A stretch of 64,000 bases of DNA, taken from the NCBI RefSeq assembly GCF_007097265.1, contig NZ_VJZP01000004.1, positions 62,001 through 126,000 on the forward strand. Reading direction: 5' to 3'. Source of the stretch: Flavobacterium gawalongense. Lineage in GTDB: Bacteria; Bacteroidota; Bacteroidia; Flavobacteriales; Flavobacteriaceae. Both the position numbers and the translations under genes were made by a program. Of the stretch, positions 8,894 to 18,666 are shown in pieces (position 1 is the first letter of the stretch; every line of letters begins with the position of its first letter). The notes beneath the pieces were generated by a model that saw only the letters and a list, made by a program, of their open reading frames with translations, was not told the DNA's origin and searched no databases.

Positions 8894-10066
8894 ATGAGAT
8901 TAACAAGAACATTTAACACCTTTTTTGAAAGCGAAAAAGCAGGAGGACTTCTTTTGCTTTTTGTTACCATTTTATCCCTTTATCTTGCCAATTCACCCAT
9001 CCAGACAGAATACATACAGTTTTGGGAAACCAATGTTGGACATCATTCCATTACCCATTGGATTAATGATGGCTTAATGTCCATTTTCTTTCTTTTAATA
9101 GGTTTAGAATTGGAACGGGAAATTTATAATGGAGAATTGTCCAGTATCAAAAATGCCGCTTTGCCAATTTTTGGAGCATTAGGCGGAATGATTGTCCCTG
9201 CAGGAATCTTTTTATTGTTGAATTTTGGAACCATAACACAAAATGGAGCTGGGATTCCAATGGCAACTGATATTGCTTTTGCGATTGGTATTTTGTCACT
9301 TTTGGGAAATCGGGTTCCGGCATCGCTAAAAATATTTCTGACTGCACTTGCCGTGATTGATGATTTGGGTGCCATTATTGTCATTGCCATATTCTATACA
9401 AAAACGATTGCTTTTGTCAATTTATTTATCGCTTTTGCTATTATGGGAGGCTTATTTATCCTTAACCGAAGAAAGGTACACCGTCTTATCCCCTATCTGA
9501 TTGGAGGAGCCGCCATGTGGTATTTTATGCTGAATTCCGGTGTGCATGCAACTATTACCGGCGTATTGTTGGCCTTTGTAATCCCGTTTGGTGACGGAGG
9601 CAAAAGCACCTCTTCCTATAAATTACAGCATTTTTTACACAAACCGGTGGCCTTTTTTATTCTTCCCTTATTTGCCGTAGCGAATACTTGTATTGCTATT
9701 GGCCAAGATTGGCATGAAGGATTGAATCATCCCAACACGATTGGAATTATGCTGGGTCTTGTTGTGGGGAAACCATTAGGAATATGGTTGTTTTCATTTT
9801 TTGCCGTTAGTTTAGGAATTTGCACCCTGCCTAGAGATTTAAAATGGAATACTATTCTTGGAGCAGGAATGCTGGGTGGAATAGGATTTACAATGTCTAT
9901 TTTCATTACACTGCTTGCGTTTAAAAATGATGGTGAGGAAGTAATTACGTATTCTAAAATTGCGATTCTAATTGCTTCTTTTATTGCTGGAACGATTGGA
10001 TTTTTGTGGTTGAAAAACACATTAAAAACTCCAATTAAAAAAATAAAGACTAAATCAACAGTTTAA
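8894..10066 (+). CDS. nhaA: Na+/H+ antiporter NhaA
   Basis: A 390-residue protein with about 11-12 hydrophobic segments. It carries the two NhaA signature sites: TDIAFAIG (the ion-site region around E. coli Asp133) and ALAVIDDLGAI (the paired Asp163/164). The early GLELEREI motif is also characteristic. It exchanges cytoplasmic Na+ for external protons for pH and sodium homeostasis. Length is normal. The start MRLTRTFNTFFESEKAGG matches family N-termini. It is monocistronic and followed by a strong terminator at 10078-10123; it is divergent from the dehydrogenase-VOC gene. Confidence 0.95.
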   Translation: MRLTRTFNTFFESEKAGGLLLLFVTILSLYLANSPIQTEYIQFWETNVGHHSITHWINDGLMSIFFLLIGLELEREIYNGELSSIKNAALPIFGALGGMIVPAGIFLLLNFGTITQNGAGIPMATDIAFAIGILSLLGNRVPASLKIFLTALAVIDDLGAIIVIAIFYTKTIAFVNLFIAFAIMGGLFILNRRKVHRLIPYLIGGAAMWYFMLNSGVHATITGVLLAFVIPFGDGGKSTSSYKLQHFLHKPVAFFILPLFAVANTCIAIGQDWHEGLNHPNTIGIMLGLVVGKPLGIWLFSFFAVSLGICTLPRDLKWNTILGAGMLGGIGFTMSIFITLLAFKNDGEEVITYSKIAILIASFIAGTIGFLWLKNTLKTPIKKIKTKSTV

Positions 10067-10077
10067 TTGATTCTTCC

Positions 10078-10123
10078 AATAAAAAAGGATGTTTAGTTTT
10101 AAAACTAAACACCCTTTTTTATT
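10078..10123 (+). terminator. Intrinsic terminator of nhaA
   Basis: A 23-base stem with one mismatch (core TGTTTAGTTTT/AAAACTAAACA) and no loop to speak of, flanked by A- and T-tracts, 12 bases after the nhaA stop. Confidence 0.85.
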
Positions 10124-10232
10124 GAAAATCATGATTATAATTAAGCTATTTATAAGCTAAGTCAGTTTTACTTATTATGACTGTCCTTTACTTGTACCAA
10201 GCTACATCTTATGAATAAAATTTAGTTGTTTT

Positions 10233-10300
10233 GTCATTTCGACGAAGGAGAAATCTCATAACGAGAGCAACTAATGCGATTTCTCCTTCGTCGAAATGAC
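10233..10300. repeat. Dispersed inverted repeat (GACGAAGGAG type), copy 2
   Basis: Perfect 23-base arms (10233-10255 and 10278-10300) separated by 22 bases. The arm core is the same as in the repeat at 1798-1842. It lies downstream of the minus-strand Dabb gene. Confidence 0.75.
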
Positions 10301-10336
10301 AAATTAAATTCATTAGTATTAGTAACGGACAGTCTA

Positions 10337-10720
10337 TTACTTATTAGCCCAATAATCGAATACGGTAATTTTATCAGGAATAGGATTTAACAGCGCTACA
10401 AAAGCTTTGTGATCCGGATGAATTAGATAGGCATCTCTATCACTTTCGCTACTGAATGTAAGTATAAAACAATGAGTCAAACCATTGTTCAAGTTCTCAG
10501 GACTGTTATTGGTTCCCCATTCAAATGATTTGATTGTTGGGATTTTATGCTTTAAATCACTTAAAGCCGTTACTACTTTAGTGATATATGCGACATCCGT
10601 ACCTTCTTTCCATCCAAACATAACTACATGCCTGAGCACTTGTTTTTGTTTGCCTTGTTGCGCATTTACGATACTGTACGTTGAGAGTAAAATAAGGGTT
10701 ATAAGTAGTACCTTTTTCAT
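10337..10720 (-). CDS. Secreted Dabb (stress-responsive alpha/beta-barrel) domain protein
   Basis: A 127-residue protein with a signal peptide (MKKVLLITLILLSTYSIVNAQ, cleavage expected near residue 20). A single Dabb domain of about 100 residues follows: LRHVVMFGWKEGTD at its start and the SFEWGTNNSPENLNNGLTH / HPDHKAFV pattern. These form dimeric ferredoxin-like barrels; substrates are mostly unknown. The signal peptide suggests a periplasmic location, which is common for Bacteroidota members. It is monocistronic, with the inverted repeat at 10233-10300 downstream. Confidence 0.82.
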   Translation of the reverse strand: MKKVLLITLILLSTYSIVNAQQGKQKQVLRHVVMFGWKEGTDVAYITKVVTALSDLKHKIPTIKSFEWGTNNSPENLNNGLTHCFILTFSSESDRDAYLIHPDHKAFVALLNPIPDKITVFDYWANK

Positions 10721-10815
10721 TGTGGTTTTTTTTTGAAATATACGATTTATTTGAGTTGGATTTGCAGGGAAGCAATCAAACTATTCAATTCCTCCGCTAC
10801 CAAAAACAAGTCAGC

Positions 10816-10978
10816 AAAAGCTGCGCAAATGTGTCTGATTTTAAGCTATTTTACAATCCTCTTATTAAATACAAACGCCTTAAAGTTTAACACAAAGTAT
10901 GTTGTGAAAAGCTGCGCAAATGTCTCTGACTTTGCGCCATTTTACAATCCTCTTATTAAATGCAATCGCCTTAAAGTC
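10816..10978. repeat. Degenerate tandem duplication, 91-bp period
   Basis: About 71 bases beginning AAAAGCTGCGCAAATGT at 10816 recur at 10907, with a few substitutions. Both units end with CGCCTTAAAGT. No coding potential is visible; it looks like a decayed intergenic duplication. Confidence 0.75.
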
Positions 10979-11453
10979 TCCTGACTTTTTAACAGAATTT
11001 CAATACTGATTGTATTTGGCAAAAGACTTAGCATCCAAAACGATACGATATGATTCGATTTTATTCGATAAATATTCGAAAACTATTTTTTTGATTCGAT
11101 ATGATTCGAATTGGTACGTTCGTGATCCGTTAATGATAAGGCTTTAATATAAAACTAACAGAATCATCCTTACGAACCATTTTGGTCTGATTTTTTTTAA
11201 CCTTATCTCTTCAAATGTAAGATTTTTTTCATAAAATGATTTTATAAACAAGGCATAGCGAATGATTGTAGATTTTTGATTAACGATTTTTGATTTTAGA
11301 TATAAATAAACGCAGATAAATCACTAAAAATGAACACTCTTAGATTCCGCAGACAAAATTTGAAATCGTTAATCAAGAATCTGCGATCAAAAATCAATTC
11401 TGCCCGCGTGAGGGATAGCAGCCAGCTACCGAAGTAGCGCGGATAGCCCGACA
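10979..11453. other. Long gene-free stretch with short inverted repeats
   Basis: No gene is supported here. It contains several ATTCGAT motifs (11038-11115) and a loose inverted repeat of GATTTTTGATTAACGATT type (about 11270-11395). A GC-richer block (TGCCCGCGTGAGGGATAGCA, 11401 onward) resembles the sequence that often flanks flavobacterial intergenic repeats. Confidence 0.5.
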
Positions 11454-11509
11454 CCATTAAAAAAAGGGTCTTATCAACAGTAACGCTGATAAGACCCTTT
11501 TTTTAATGG
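11454..11509 (-). terminator. Strong terminator downstream of proC
   Basis: Perfect 23-base arms (11454-11476 and 11487-11509; core GGGTCTTATCA) with a 10-base loop and seven-base A/T tracts on both sides. It lies 20 bases beyond the minus-strand proC stop. Confidence 0.88.
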
Positions 11510-11528
11510 GGGCACGCCCAAATGACGT

Positions 11529-12305
11529 TTATCCCTTGATTTGTTTCAAAGAAGTTTTGATTCCTCGTATCAATGACGAACTGAATCCGTGCATTTCCAT
11601 TTCGTTCAATCCAGCAATCGTACAGCCTTGTGGTGTTGTCACTCTGTCAATTAATTGTTCCGGATGTCCTTTTTCTTCCAGCAGCATTTCGGCAGCACCT
11701 TTTACGGTTTGTGCAGAAATAGCTAGTGCCGTTTGCCAGTCAAATCCTATTTCGATTCCGGCTTGCATCGATGCACGAATATAACGCAATGCAAAAGCAG
11801 TTCCGCTAGCCGCAAGAACGGTTGCTGCATCCATCAGTTTTTCGTCTATAATAGGAGCGGTTCCTAAATCCTGGAAAAGAGCTACCACATTTTGTGCTTT
11901 GTCTTTGTCTTTTTCATGAAACGCAATACAAGTAGCAGATGCACCAAATTGTGATGCGATATTTGGCATGATTCGGATAGCGCTATTGGAATCGCCTATC
12001 TTCTTTTGTAAATTTTCTATTGACAATCCACTAACCGCTGAAGCAATTACTTTATTAGAAATCACAGGAAGGATTTCGGATAAAACAGTATCTACCTGAT
12101 ACGGTTTTATGGTCAGAATAATTACATCTGCTTCTTGAATCTGATGGGTATTATCAGTAGAAACCGTAATACCTAATTTCTCCAAATAGAGAATACTTGT
12201 CGTATTTCTTCTGGTCACGGTAACTTGATTTTCTTGTGAAAATTTTGATATCCCCAATGCGATAGAAACACCCAAGTTTCCTCCGCCAATAATGTGTACT
12301 TTCAT
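11529..12305 (-). CDS. proC: Pyrroline-5-carboxylate reductase
   Basis: Starting at the ATG at 12305 gives MKVHIIGGGNLGVSIALGIS, placing the Rossmann GGGNLG motif at the usual N-terminal position; an upstream extension from 12341 would add 12 residues encoded partly in a repeat. The 258-residue protein has the NADPH-binding domain, the SAVSGLSIENLQ strand, IRIMPNIASQFGAS and the C-terminal dimerisation helix region (TTPQGCTIAGLNEME, equivalent to the family's SPGGTTxxGL motif). It catalyses the last step of proline synthesis. It stands alone, with a terminator at 11454-11509. Confidence 0.92.
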   Translation of the reverse strand: MKVHIIGGGNLGVSIALGISKFSQENQVTVTRRNTTSILYLEKLGITVSTDNTHQIQEADVIILTIKPYQVDTVLSEILPVISNKVIASAVSGLSIENLQKKIGDSNSAIRIMPNIASQFGASATCIAFHEKDKDKAQNVVALFQDLGTAPIIDEKLMDAATVLAASGTAFALRYIRASMQAGIEIGFDWQTALAISAQTVKGAAEMLLEEKGHPEQLIDRVTTPQGCTIAGLNEMEMHGFSSSLIRGIKTSLKQIKG

Positions 12306-12332
12306 GCTGGTTGTGGTTTTCCTCTCCCCGAC

Positions 12333-12351
12333 CCTCTCCAAAGGAGAGGGA
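12333..12351. repeat. CTCTCCAAAGGAGAG hairpin repeat, copy 1
   Basis: CCCTCTCC-AAA-GGAGAGGG. The same hairpin with similar flanks (CTCNCCC before it) recurs at 15199-15217 and 49258-49278. It lies in the proC leader. Confidence 0.75.
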
Positions 12352-12551
12352 GTCGATATGGAAAGTGTTAGTTATTATTATATATTTTAGATTCTTTTAT
12401 AAGCATTTGAATCCAATTTGCTTTTATTGTTTTTCGTCCATTCAACTATTTTTTGTTCCGTTTTACTTCACAAAAACACTTAAAATAACGTTTTTAATAT
12501 TTGTACTCAACAAGGTTTTATATTCTTTTAACTCCAAAAATCATCTCATTA

Positions 12552-13904
12552 TTAAAACCCTAAAATCAATTTTGCTATCGAAAAATAGATAAGAATTCCG
12601 CAAATATCATTGCTTGTTGTAATAAATGGTCCCGTTGCCAATGCAGGGTCAATTCCGAATTTATCGAGCAATAATGGGATAAAGGTCCCAATAAGCGACG
12701 CGATAATGATTACAGAAACTAATGCTATGGTAACGATGATTCCAATGATGATTTCAACATTCAACAGAAAATGACTTCCCAGAAACAATATGGTTGCCAG
12801 AATCACTCCGTTTAATAAACTCAGCGAAACTTCTTTTATCAATCGGTTAAATAAGGATCCACTCAACGTATTATTAGCCAAACCCTGAACAATAATTGCC
12901 GAAGATTGCACCCCTACATTTCCAGCCATGGCCGCAATAAGTGGCGTGAAAAAGAATAAATTCCCATGTTCCAACATGGCTCCTTCAAACAAACCAAGCA
13001 CTCTTACGGTTATAAAACCTCCCAAAAGTGCTAAAACCAACCAAGGCAAACGCGCTTTGGTCAATTCCATAATACTATCATCGGCTTCGACATCCTGTGA
13101 GATACCCGCCGCCAATTGGTAATCCTGATCGGCTTCGTCCTTGATTACATCGACGATATCATCGATGGTTATTCTTCCCACCAAACGCCCTAATTCATCC
13201 ACCACCGGAATGGCTTCTAAATCGTATTTTTGCATGATTCGGGCAACCTCAACGTCTTCAGTATCTACTTTTACAGAATTCAGCTTTCGGATGTAAACAT
13301 CGCTGATCGCAGTTCTGGACGAAGTGGTTAATAAATCCTTGAGTGACAATCGTCCTTTCAATCGGTCTTCATCATCCACCACATAAATGGAATGGACTCT
13401 TGAAATATTTTCGGCCTGAATACGCATTTCTTTTACGCAGGTAAGCACGTTCCAATTTTCATTGACTTTAACCAATTCCTTGTGCATGATTCCACCCGCA
13501 GTATCTTCTTGATAACGAAGTAAATCTACAATGTCTTTGGCATGCTCAACGTCTTGCAATTCTGATATTACTTCCGCTTTCAAATCTTGGGAAAGTTCGG
13601 CAATAATATCAGCGGCATCATTGGTTTCCAGTTCGTCTAATTCCTCCGCAATTTCTTTTGGCGAAAGCCTGCTTAATATATTCTCCCGCAAATCATCTTC
13701 CAATTCAAGAAGAATTTCTGCTGTTTTATCACTGTCTAATACTCTAAAAATATAGGTTGCCTCGTCAAAATCGAGTTCGTCGAGAATTTCGGCAATATCA
13801 GCATGGTGCATATCATTCAATAAAACTTCCAACTGTTGGTCGTTTTTACTTTGAATGAGTTGCTCTAATTCTTGGATTAGTTCTTTGCTGATTTTAAACT
13901 CCAT
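12552..13904 (-). CDS. mgtE: Magnesium transporter MgtE
   Basis: A 450-residue protein with the full MgtE layout. The acidic MgtE N-domain spans about 10-125 ([22 protein letters not shown]). Two CBS domains span about 130-255 ([42 protein letters not shown]). Five membrane segments follow from about 285, including the pore-lining NVGVQSSAI helix and the conserved [21 protein letters not shown]. It moves Mg2+ inward; N and CBS domains sense cytoplasmic Mg2+ and gate the pore. Its start overlaps the rsmA stop by 11 bases, so the two are almost certainly co-transcribed. Confidence 0.95.
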   Translation of the reverse strand: MEFKISKELIQELEQLIQSKNDQQLEVLLNDMHHADIAEILDELDFDEATYIFRVLDSDKTAEILLELEDDLRENILSRLSPKEIAEELDELETNDAADIIAELSQDLKAEVISELQDVEHAKDIVDLLRYQEDTAGGIMHKELVKVNENWNVLTCVKEMRIQAENISRVHSIYVVDDEDRLKGRLSLKDLLTTSSRTAISDVYIRKLNSVKVDTEDVEVARIMQKYDLEAIPVVDELGRLVGRITIDDIVDVIKDEADQDYQLAAGISQDVEADDSIMELTKARLPWLVLALLGGFITVRVLGLFEGAMLEHGNLFFFTPLIAAMAGNVGVQSSAIIVQGLANNTLSGSLFNRLIKEVSLSLLNGVILATILFLGSHFLLNVEIIIGIIVTIALVSVIIIASLIGTFIPLLLDKFGIDPALATGPFITTSNDICGILIYFSIAKLILGF

Positions 13905-14673
13905 CGGCTTCTATTTTTTGGGTAAGTTCTATGAACTGTTCTACATTAAGTTGTTCCGGACGAAGATCAAAAACTTTATCTTCTCTTAAACTATCGGACA
14001 AATTTAAGGTTTTTAAACTGTTACGCAACGTCTTTCTACGTTGTTGAAAAGCGGTTTTAACCACAGTAAAAAACAATTTTTCGCCGCAAGGCAAGCTATA
14101 ATCTTTCTTTCTGCGCAAACGTAAAACACCCGATTTTACTTTTGGCGGCGGAATAAAAACATTTTCATCTACCGTAAATAAGTATTCGGCATCATAAAAA
14201 GCCTGAACCAAAACCGAAAGAATTCCATATGCCTTTGTTCCCTTTTTTTCACAAATACGCTGTGCCACTTCTTTTTGGAACATCCCTGCAAATTCAGGAA
14301 TCTGATCGCGATATTCTAATGCGCGAAAGACTATTTGGGTTGAAATATTATACGGAAAATTCCCAATGATAGCGAATTGTTTTCCTTCGAAAATTTCGTT
14401 GATATTGTATTTCAGGAAATCTTTAGAGATAATCTTATCCCTCAATTTTGGATAATTTTCGTCTAAATACGTTACTGATTCTGTATCGATTTCTATAACG
14501 TACGTATTGATTGACTTGTCCAATAAATACTTTGTCAAAACACCCATTCCAGGACCTATTTCTAATACATCATCATATCCTTCTAAGCTCAAGGTGTCAG
14601 CAATGTCTTTTGCAATGCTTTCGTCTTTCAAGAAATGTTGTCCGAGGTGTTTTTTGGCTTTTACTTTTTCCAT
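13894..14673 (-). CDS. rsmA: 16S rRNA dimethyladenosine transferase (KsgA)
   Basis: The start at 14673 gives [20 protein letters not shown], the usual KsgA N-terminus; an in-frame start at 14703 would add ten residues. The 259-residue protein shows the SAM-binding [11 protein letters not shown] motif, the acidic IEID strand and the NFPYN (NxPY-type) catalytic motif. The C-terminal helical domain includes [13 protein letters not shown]. It dimethylates two adjacent adenosines near the 3' end of 16S rRNA during 30S maturation. It overlaps mgtE by 11 bases, forming an rsmA-mgtE operon. Confidence 0.95.
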   Translation of the reverse strand: MEKVKAKKHLGQHFLKDESIAKDIADTLSLEGYDDVLEIGPGMGVLTKYLLDKSINTYVIEIDTESVTYLDENYPKLRDKIISKDFLKYNINEIFEGKQFAIIGNFPYNISTQIVFRALEYRDQIPEFAGMFQKEVAQRICEKKGTKAYGILSVLVQAFYDAEYLFTVDENVFIPPPKVKSGVLRLRRKKDYSLPCGEKLFFTVVKTAFQQRRKTLRNSLKTLNLSDSLREDKVFDLRPEQLNVEQFIELTQKIEADGV

Positions 14674-14687
14674 TTTGTTTGTTTTTT

Positions 14688-14779
14688 TGCCACGAAGGCA
14701 CAAGGGCGCAAAGTGTTTTTATATATTTTGTTTTGCCACGAAGGCGCAAAGACACAAAGCGTATTTATATATTTTTTTA
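14688..14779. repeat. 46-bp tandem duplication upstream of rsmA
   Basis: TGCCACGAAGG at 14688 recurs at 14734 and each unit continues with GCGCAAAG/GACACAAAG and a TTTATATATTTT tail. This is two diverged units of the 'CCACGAAGGCACAAA' type seen in intergenic flavobacterial DNA. It lies directly before the rsmA start, so it is part of its leader or promoter region. Confidence 0.75.
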
Positions 14780-14861
14780 AATTGGAGATCACAAATTGTG
14801 ACCTCCAACTATTTTTTAATCCCTATCTGATGTCATAACTTCCCAACTGACCACTAAAAAA

Positions 14862-15173
14862 CTAATGATCCGAAATCAATTCCAACTCGGTTCTAAAAGC
14901 AAGCATTTTGTCTCCAAACAACTTCAATCCTTCTTCGCGAAAAGCTGGTGCATCTTCCTGATAATATTTCTCCAAGGTTTCTTTGCTATCTGTGGTATAT
15001 TGAACTGAATAGGTTACTCCTCCCATTTCTTCTTCAATTAAAACTCGCACCATTCTTGCCGATGAGAATTTCCCTGTAGCCAGAATTTCAGGAATATGTT
15101 TATGTTGCATCCAAATCATCCATTGATCGTGAACGCTTTCATGTATGTTTGTGGTAACGTTGTATATTATCAT
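14862..15173 (-). CDS. DUF4286 family protein
   Basis: A 103-residue protein beginning MIIYNVTTNIHESVHDQWMIW, with HIPEILATGKFSSARMVRVL and a TYSVQYTTDSKETLEKYYQEDA block. This matches the small DUF4286 proteins of Bacteroidota, which have a ferredoxin-like (Dabb/antibiotic-monooxygenase-like) appearance. There is no signal peptide, so it is cytoplasmic. Function is unknown. It lies between rsmA and a TPR-protein gene on the same strand, but repeat-containing gaps on both sides argue against a tight operon. Confidence 0.8.
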   Translation of the reverse strand: MIIYNVTTNIHESVHDQWMIWMQHKHIPEILATGKFSSARMVRVLIEEEMGGVTYSVQYTTDSKETLEKYYQEDAPAFREEGLKLFGDKMLAFRTELELISDH

Positions 15174-15198
15174 TTCTTTTGATTTTTCCTCACCCCAA

Positions 15199-15217
15199 CC
15201 CTCTCCAAAGGAGAGGG
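15199..15217. repeat. CTCTCCAAAGGAGAG hairpin repeat, copy 2
   Basis: CCCTCTCC-AAA-GGAGAGGG, preceded by CTCACCCCAA as in the copy at 49258. It lies just upstream of the DUF4286 start. Confidence 0.75.
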
Positions 15218-15312
15218 AGCCAGAGTAGAATATAATTAACTTAATTTTCTTATTGAAATCGAATTTTATTTTAAAATCTATTTTCTATCCGTCTATTATC
15301 TCCAAGTCTAAT

Positions 15313-17091
15313 TTAAAGATTCGTATCCCCTCGCAATTGCCTGAATTTCTTCCGGGCTTCCACAAAATAGATACTGTCTTCGTGACTGAAAATTATCTTT
15401 TCGTATAATGGTTTTGCCTTTTCGGGCTGCTGCAATTTTTTGTTATAAATTTCTGCCGAGAAGTATAAAGCTTCATCAATATAAATCCCGTCGCTGTGCT
15501 TGTCTATTATGTTTTGATATTGGCTTAAAGCCAAAGTAAAATCACCTAGTTTTGCGTAAATTTTACCCAAACGCAACAACGTCACCGCCTCTATTTCCTG
15601 GCCTTTATAGGTTTTTAATATCGTCTGAAACTGCGTTACCGCTTCCTGATTTCTATTTTGATACAAAAGGTAATCTCCTTTTGCAAATTGCTTCAAAGCT
15701 GTTTGTGTCGAATCGGCAACCATATTATCATTGATTAACAGAAAATATTCTAAAGCATCGTTGGCAATCAATTGCGTATTCGCAGATTTCAGTTCCTTGA
15801 ATTGTTTCAATGCCCAAGCGAAATCGGTTTTGAAATAACTGGTTTTAGCGGCTTTCAAACTCGCTTCATGTGCCACTATATCATTTTTCAAGTCCAATTC
15901 TATCTGTGAATAATAGATTAAAGCCTGATTGAATTTTTCTTCGTAAAGCAAAATATCCGCCAATTCCATTTTGGCCTGAGCCACTTCATAATCGTCTAAC
16001 TGTAATTCGAGTGCTTTCTTAACTATGGCTCTTCCTTCCTCCGGTTTTTTTAAATTAAAAGCTACAAAATGCGCCTGAATCAGCTGCAAAGATAAGGTAA
16101 AAGGACTTATTTCATATTGTTTCAATAAACCTTCCAATTCCGTATTGATAACGGCATACTCTTTTTCTTTGGCCTTTTCTATTTTCATTTTAATCAAATA
16201 GGAATTCGCCTGAATCAACAGTTCTAAGTCTTTGGTGTTTTCCAATACAAAACCCAGAATTTCCTTAGCTGCTTCCTGATTGTCTTCTTCAATAGCCAAT
16301 TGTCCTAAATTCACAATATTAGAAAGAGATTCCGGGTCGCGTTTGTAAATGGCTTTTTCCTGAATAAATGCTTTTTCGAACTCTTTTTGCTGCACATAAA
16401 ACCAACTCAAATAACGGTTCCAAAAAACATCTTGATTTTTTTGAGCCCTAACGATTAATGCTTTGCGTAGCGTTTCACTAAAGTTGGCATCACCCTCATC
16501 AACCATAAAACGAGCCAGTTGATTTTGAATCAACATCGAATTTTGGGGATTCGCATAAGCTTCATTAAGGAAGGTAGTAATCATCATTTCCTGATTGCCT
16601 AATTGACCATAAAGCAACCCAATTTGGTAATTGAAATTAAAATTAGATTCTAATTCCGTTGCCGTTTGATAGGATTTCAAGGCATATTCCAGCAACACTT
16701 TTTTCTCAAAAGAGTTTGAAATTCCGTACACTTCATTTGGATTTTTTTTGATTCGGTCTAATGCCTGTTCGTAGTAAATTTTGGCTTTGGCATCATTTTT
16801 TTGCAACTGAAAATTATATCCCAATTCTACCAAAAGATTGCCTTGTTTGTATTTATCTAATCGCGTTTGTATCGCTTTTTCGGCAACATAAAATTGCTGT
16901 AATTGTTGGTAACAGTCGATTGTTCTTAGAAAATACTGTGTGTTTTGAGGCAAGTTTTCCAGTAGCTCTTCATAACTGATTTTGGCTTTTTCAAAATCGC
17001 CCTTATCGTAATAATACTGCGCCAATTGTTCGTTTTGAGAAAAACAAACTAATGAAAAAAACAGGGTAATATGTAGAAATAAGTGTTTCAT
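15313..17091 (-). CDS. Secreted tetratricopeptide-repeat protein
   Basis: A 592-residue protein with a signal peptide (MKHLFLHITLFFSLVCFSQ). It is almost entirely helical TPR units from residue 20 to the end: YYDKGDFEKAKISYEELL at the start, then LADILLYEEKFNQALIYYSQ and LGKIYAKLGDFTLALSQYQN further on. The C-terminal units resemble BamD/YbgF-type repeats that bind envelope proteins. It is probably a periplasmic scaffold; partners are unknown. The gene precedes DUF4286 on the minus strand and follows serS with a 160-base gap. The family call is secure; the function is not. Confidence 0.8.
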   Translation of the reverse strand: MKHLFLHITLFFSLVCFSQNEQLAQYYYDKGDFEKAKISYEELLENLPQNTQYFLRTIDCYQQLQQFYVAEKAIQTRLDKYKQGNLLVELGYNFQLQKNDAKAKIYYEQALDRIKKNPNEVYGISNSFEKKVLLEYALKSYQTATELESNFNFNYQIGLLYGQLGNQEMMITTFLNEAYANPQNSMLIQNQLARFMVDEGDANFSETLRKALIVRAQKNQDVFWNRYLSWFYVQQKEFEKAFIQEKAIYKRDPESLSNIVNLGQLAIEEDNQEAAKEILGFVLENTKDLELLIQANSYLIKMKIEKAKEKEYAVINTELEGLLKQYEISPFTLSLQLIQAHFVAFNLKKPEEGRAIVKKALELQLDDYEVAQAKMELADILLYEEKFNQALIYYSQIELDLKNDIVAHEASLKAAKTSYFKTDFAWALKQFKELKSANTQLIANDALEYFLLINDNMVADSTQTALKQFAKGDYLLYQNRNQEAVTQFQTILKTYKGQEIEAVTLLRLGKIYAKLGDFTLALSQYQNIIDKHSDGIYIDEALYFSAEIYNKKLQQPEKAKPLYEKIIFSHEDSIYFVEARKKFRQLRGDTNL

Positions 17092-17251
17092 TTCAAAAGT
17101 GTTCAGTATTCAGTGTTCAGCAAGCGTACTCAAAAAATAAATATTCAATTCTTAATACCTAAAAAAATCACAATCAAACCCCAATGGTTCTAAACAATTG
17201 TGTTATTATGGTATATTTCTATCTGATCACTAAAAAACTGAACACTGACCA

Positions 17252-18523
17252 CTAATTTATAATATCAAATCCGCAATACGGACGTAAAACCTCAGGGATT
17301 ACGATTCCTTCCGGAGTTTGGTAATTTTCTAAAATTCCAGCCAAAACTCTTGGCAAAGCCAATGAGCTTCCGTTTAAGGTATGTGCCAATTGATTTTTTC
17401 CGTCTTTATCTTTGAAACGCAATTTCAAACGATTCGCTTGAAAAGTTTCAAAATTAGAAACCGAACTGATTTCCAACCAACGATCTTGCGCGGTAGAAAA
17501 AACTTCGAAATCATACGTCAAAGCTGATGTAAAACCCATATCGCCTCCACAAAGACGCAATATCCTATATGGTAATTTCAATTCCTGTAATATATTTTTA
17601 ACGTGTTCCACCATTCCGTCTAAAGCTTCATACGATTTATCTGGATGTTCTACACGAACGATTTCCACTTTGTCAAATTGATGCAAACGGTTTAATCCTC
17701 TTACATGCGCACCATAAGAACCTGCTTCACGACGGAAACAAGGCGTGTAAGCCGTTGTTAAAACGGGCAATTCATTTTCGTTTAAGATTACATCACGAAA
17801 CAAATTGGTTACTGGAACCTCCGCCGTTGGAATTAAATATAAATCATCGGTAGCATCGTGGTACATTTGTCCTTCTTTGTCCGGCAATTGTCCCGTTCCG
17901 TAAGCAGATGCTTCGTTTACCATGTGCGGAACCTGAACTTCATTGTAACCGGCAGCAGTATTTTTATCCAAGAAATAATTGATCAAGGCGCGTTGTAATC
18001 GTGCTCCTTTTCCTTTATAAACCGGAAATCCAGCGCCAGTAATTTTTACCCCAAGTTCAAAATCGATGATGTCGTATTTTTTTACCAATTCCCAATGCGG
18101 TTGTGCGCCTTCGTGCAAAACTGGAATTTCACCTTCTTCAAAAACGTTCAGGTTTTCCTCCGGTGTTTTCCCAACAGGAACAATATCTGCCGGAAGATTG
18201 GGTAATGTATATAATTTCTCTAAAAGTTCAGCGGCAAGTACATCGGCAGTTTCAGCCAACTTCTTGCTTTTCTCTTTTAATAAAACTGTTTTTTCTTTTA
18301 GAATTGCGGCTTTAGATTTCTCTCCGCCTTTCATCAATTCGCCAATGTCTTTGGATAATTTATTAGATTCGGATAAAATTCCGTCTAGCTCCACTTGCGT
18401 AGCGCGACGTTTTTCATCCAGTTGTACCACTTCTTCAACAACACTTGTAGCATCGATGTTTCTCTTTGCCAAAGCCTTGATTACTTTCTCCTGATTCTCT
18501 CTAATAAATGCGATTTGTAACAT
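17252..18523 (-). CDS. serS: Seryl-tRNA synthetase
   Basis: A 423-residue class II synthetase. The N-terminal two-helix arm (about 1-110: KDIGELMKGGEKSKAAILKEK) binds the long variable arm of tRNA-Ser. The catalytic core has motif 2 (PCFRREAGSYGAHVRGLNRLHQFDKVEIV) and motif 3 (LNGSSLALPRVLAGILENYQ), with TAEVPVTN for serine binding. It makes Ser-tRNA(Ser). The start MLQIAFIRENQEKVIK is typical. A -7 box lies at 18563-18570. Its first codons and leader are partly duplicated near 22283-22380, joined to a metG fragment. Confidence 0.96.
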   Translation of the reverse strand: MLQIAFIRENQEKVIKALAKRNIDATSVVEEVVQLDEKRRATQVELDGILSESNKLSKDIGELMKGGEKSKAAILKEKTVLLKEKSKKLAETADVLAAELLEKLYTLPNLPADIVPVGKTPEENLNVFEEGEIPVLHEGAQPHWELVKKYDIIDFELGVKITGAGFPVYKGKGARLQRALINYFLDKNTAAGYNEVQVPHMVNEASAYGTGQLPDKEGQMYHDATDDLYLIPTAEVPVTNLFRDVILNENELPVLTTAYTPCFRREAGSYGAHVRGLNRLHQFDKVEIVRVEHPDKSYEALDGMVEHVKNILQELKLPYRILRLCGGDMGFTSALTYDFEVFSTAQDRWLEISSVSNFETFQANRLKLRFKDKDGKNQLAHTLNGSSLALPRVLAGILENYQTPEGIVIPEVLRPYCGFDIIN

Positions 18524-18562
18524 AGGTTGATTTTTATAACTCTACTTTTTATATAATGGAAG

Positions 18563-18570
18563 CAAATTTA
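18563..18570 (-). promoter_or_regulatory. -7 box (TAAATTTG) of serS
   Basis: On the minus strand TAAATTTG fits TAnnTTTG, 39 bases before the serS ATG. A TTTG lies 24 bases further upstream, slightly longer than the usual spacing. Confidence 0.45.
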
Positions 18571-18666
18571 AGGAAATGTTTGATAGAAATGGGACAAAAG
18601 TTTTTGGGAAAACCCGTAAGCCTTTTTGATATAGCTTATAGCTCTTTTTTTACTTCGGATTAAAAA

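Noticed and set aside
10816..10978. A CRISPR array
   Set aside because: Only two long diverged units, no short identical repeats with spacers; no cas genes in the window.
14507..14830. Plus-strand frames over the rsmA start
   Set aside because: Antisense to rsmA and through a tandem repeat; no domain.
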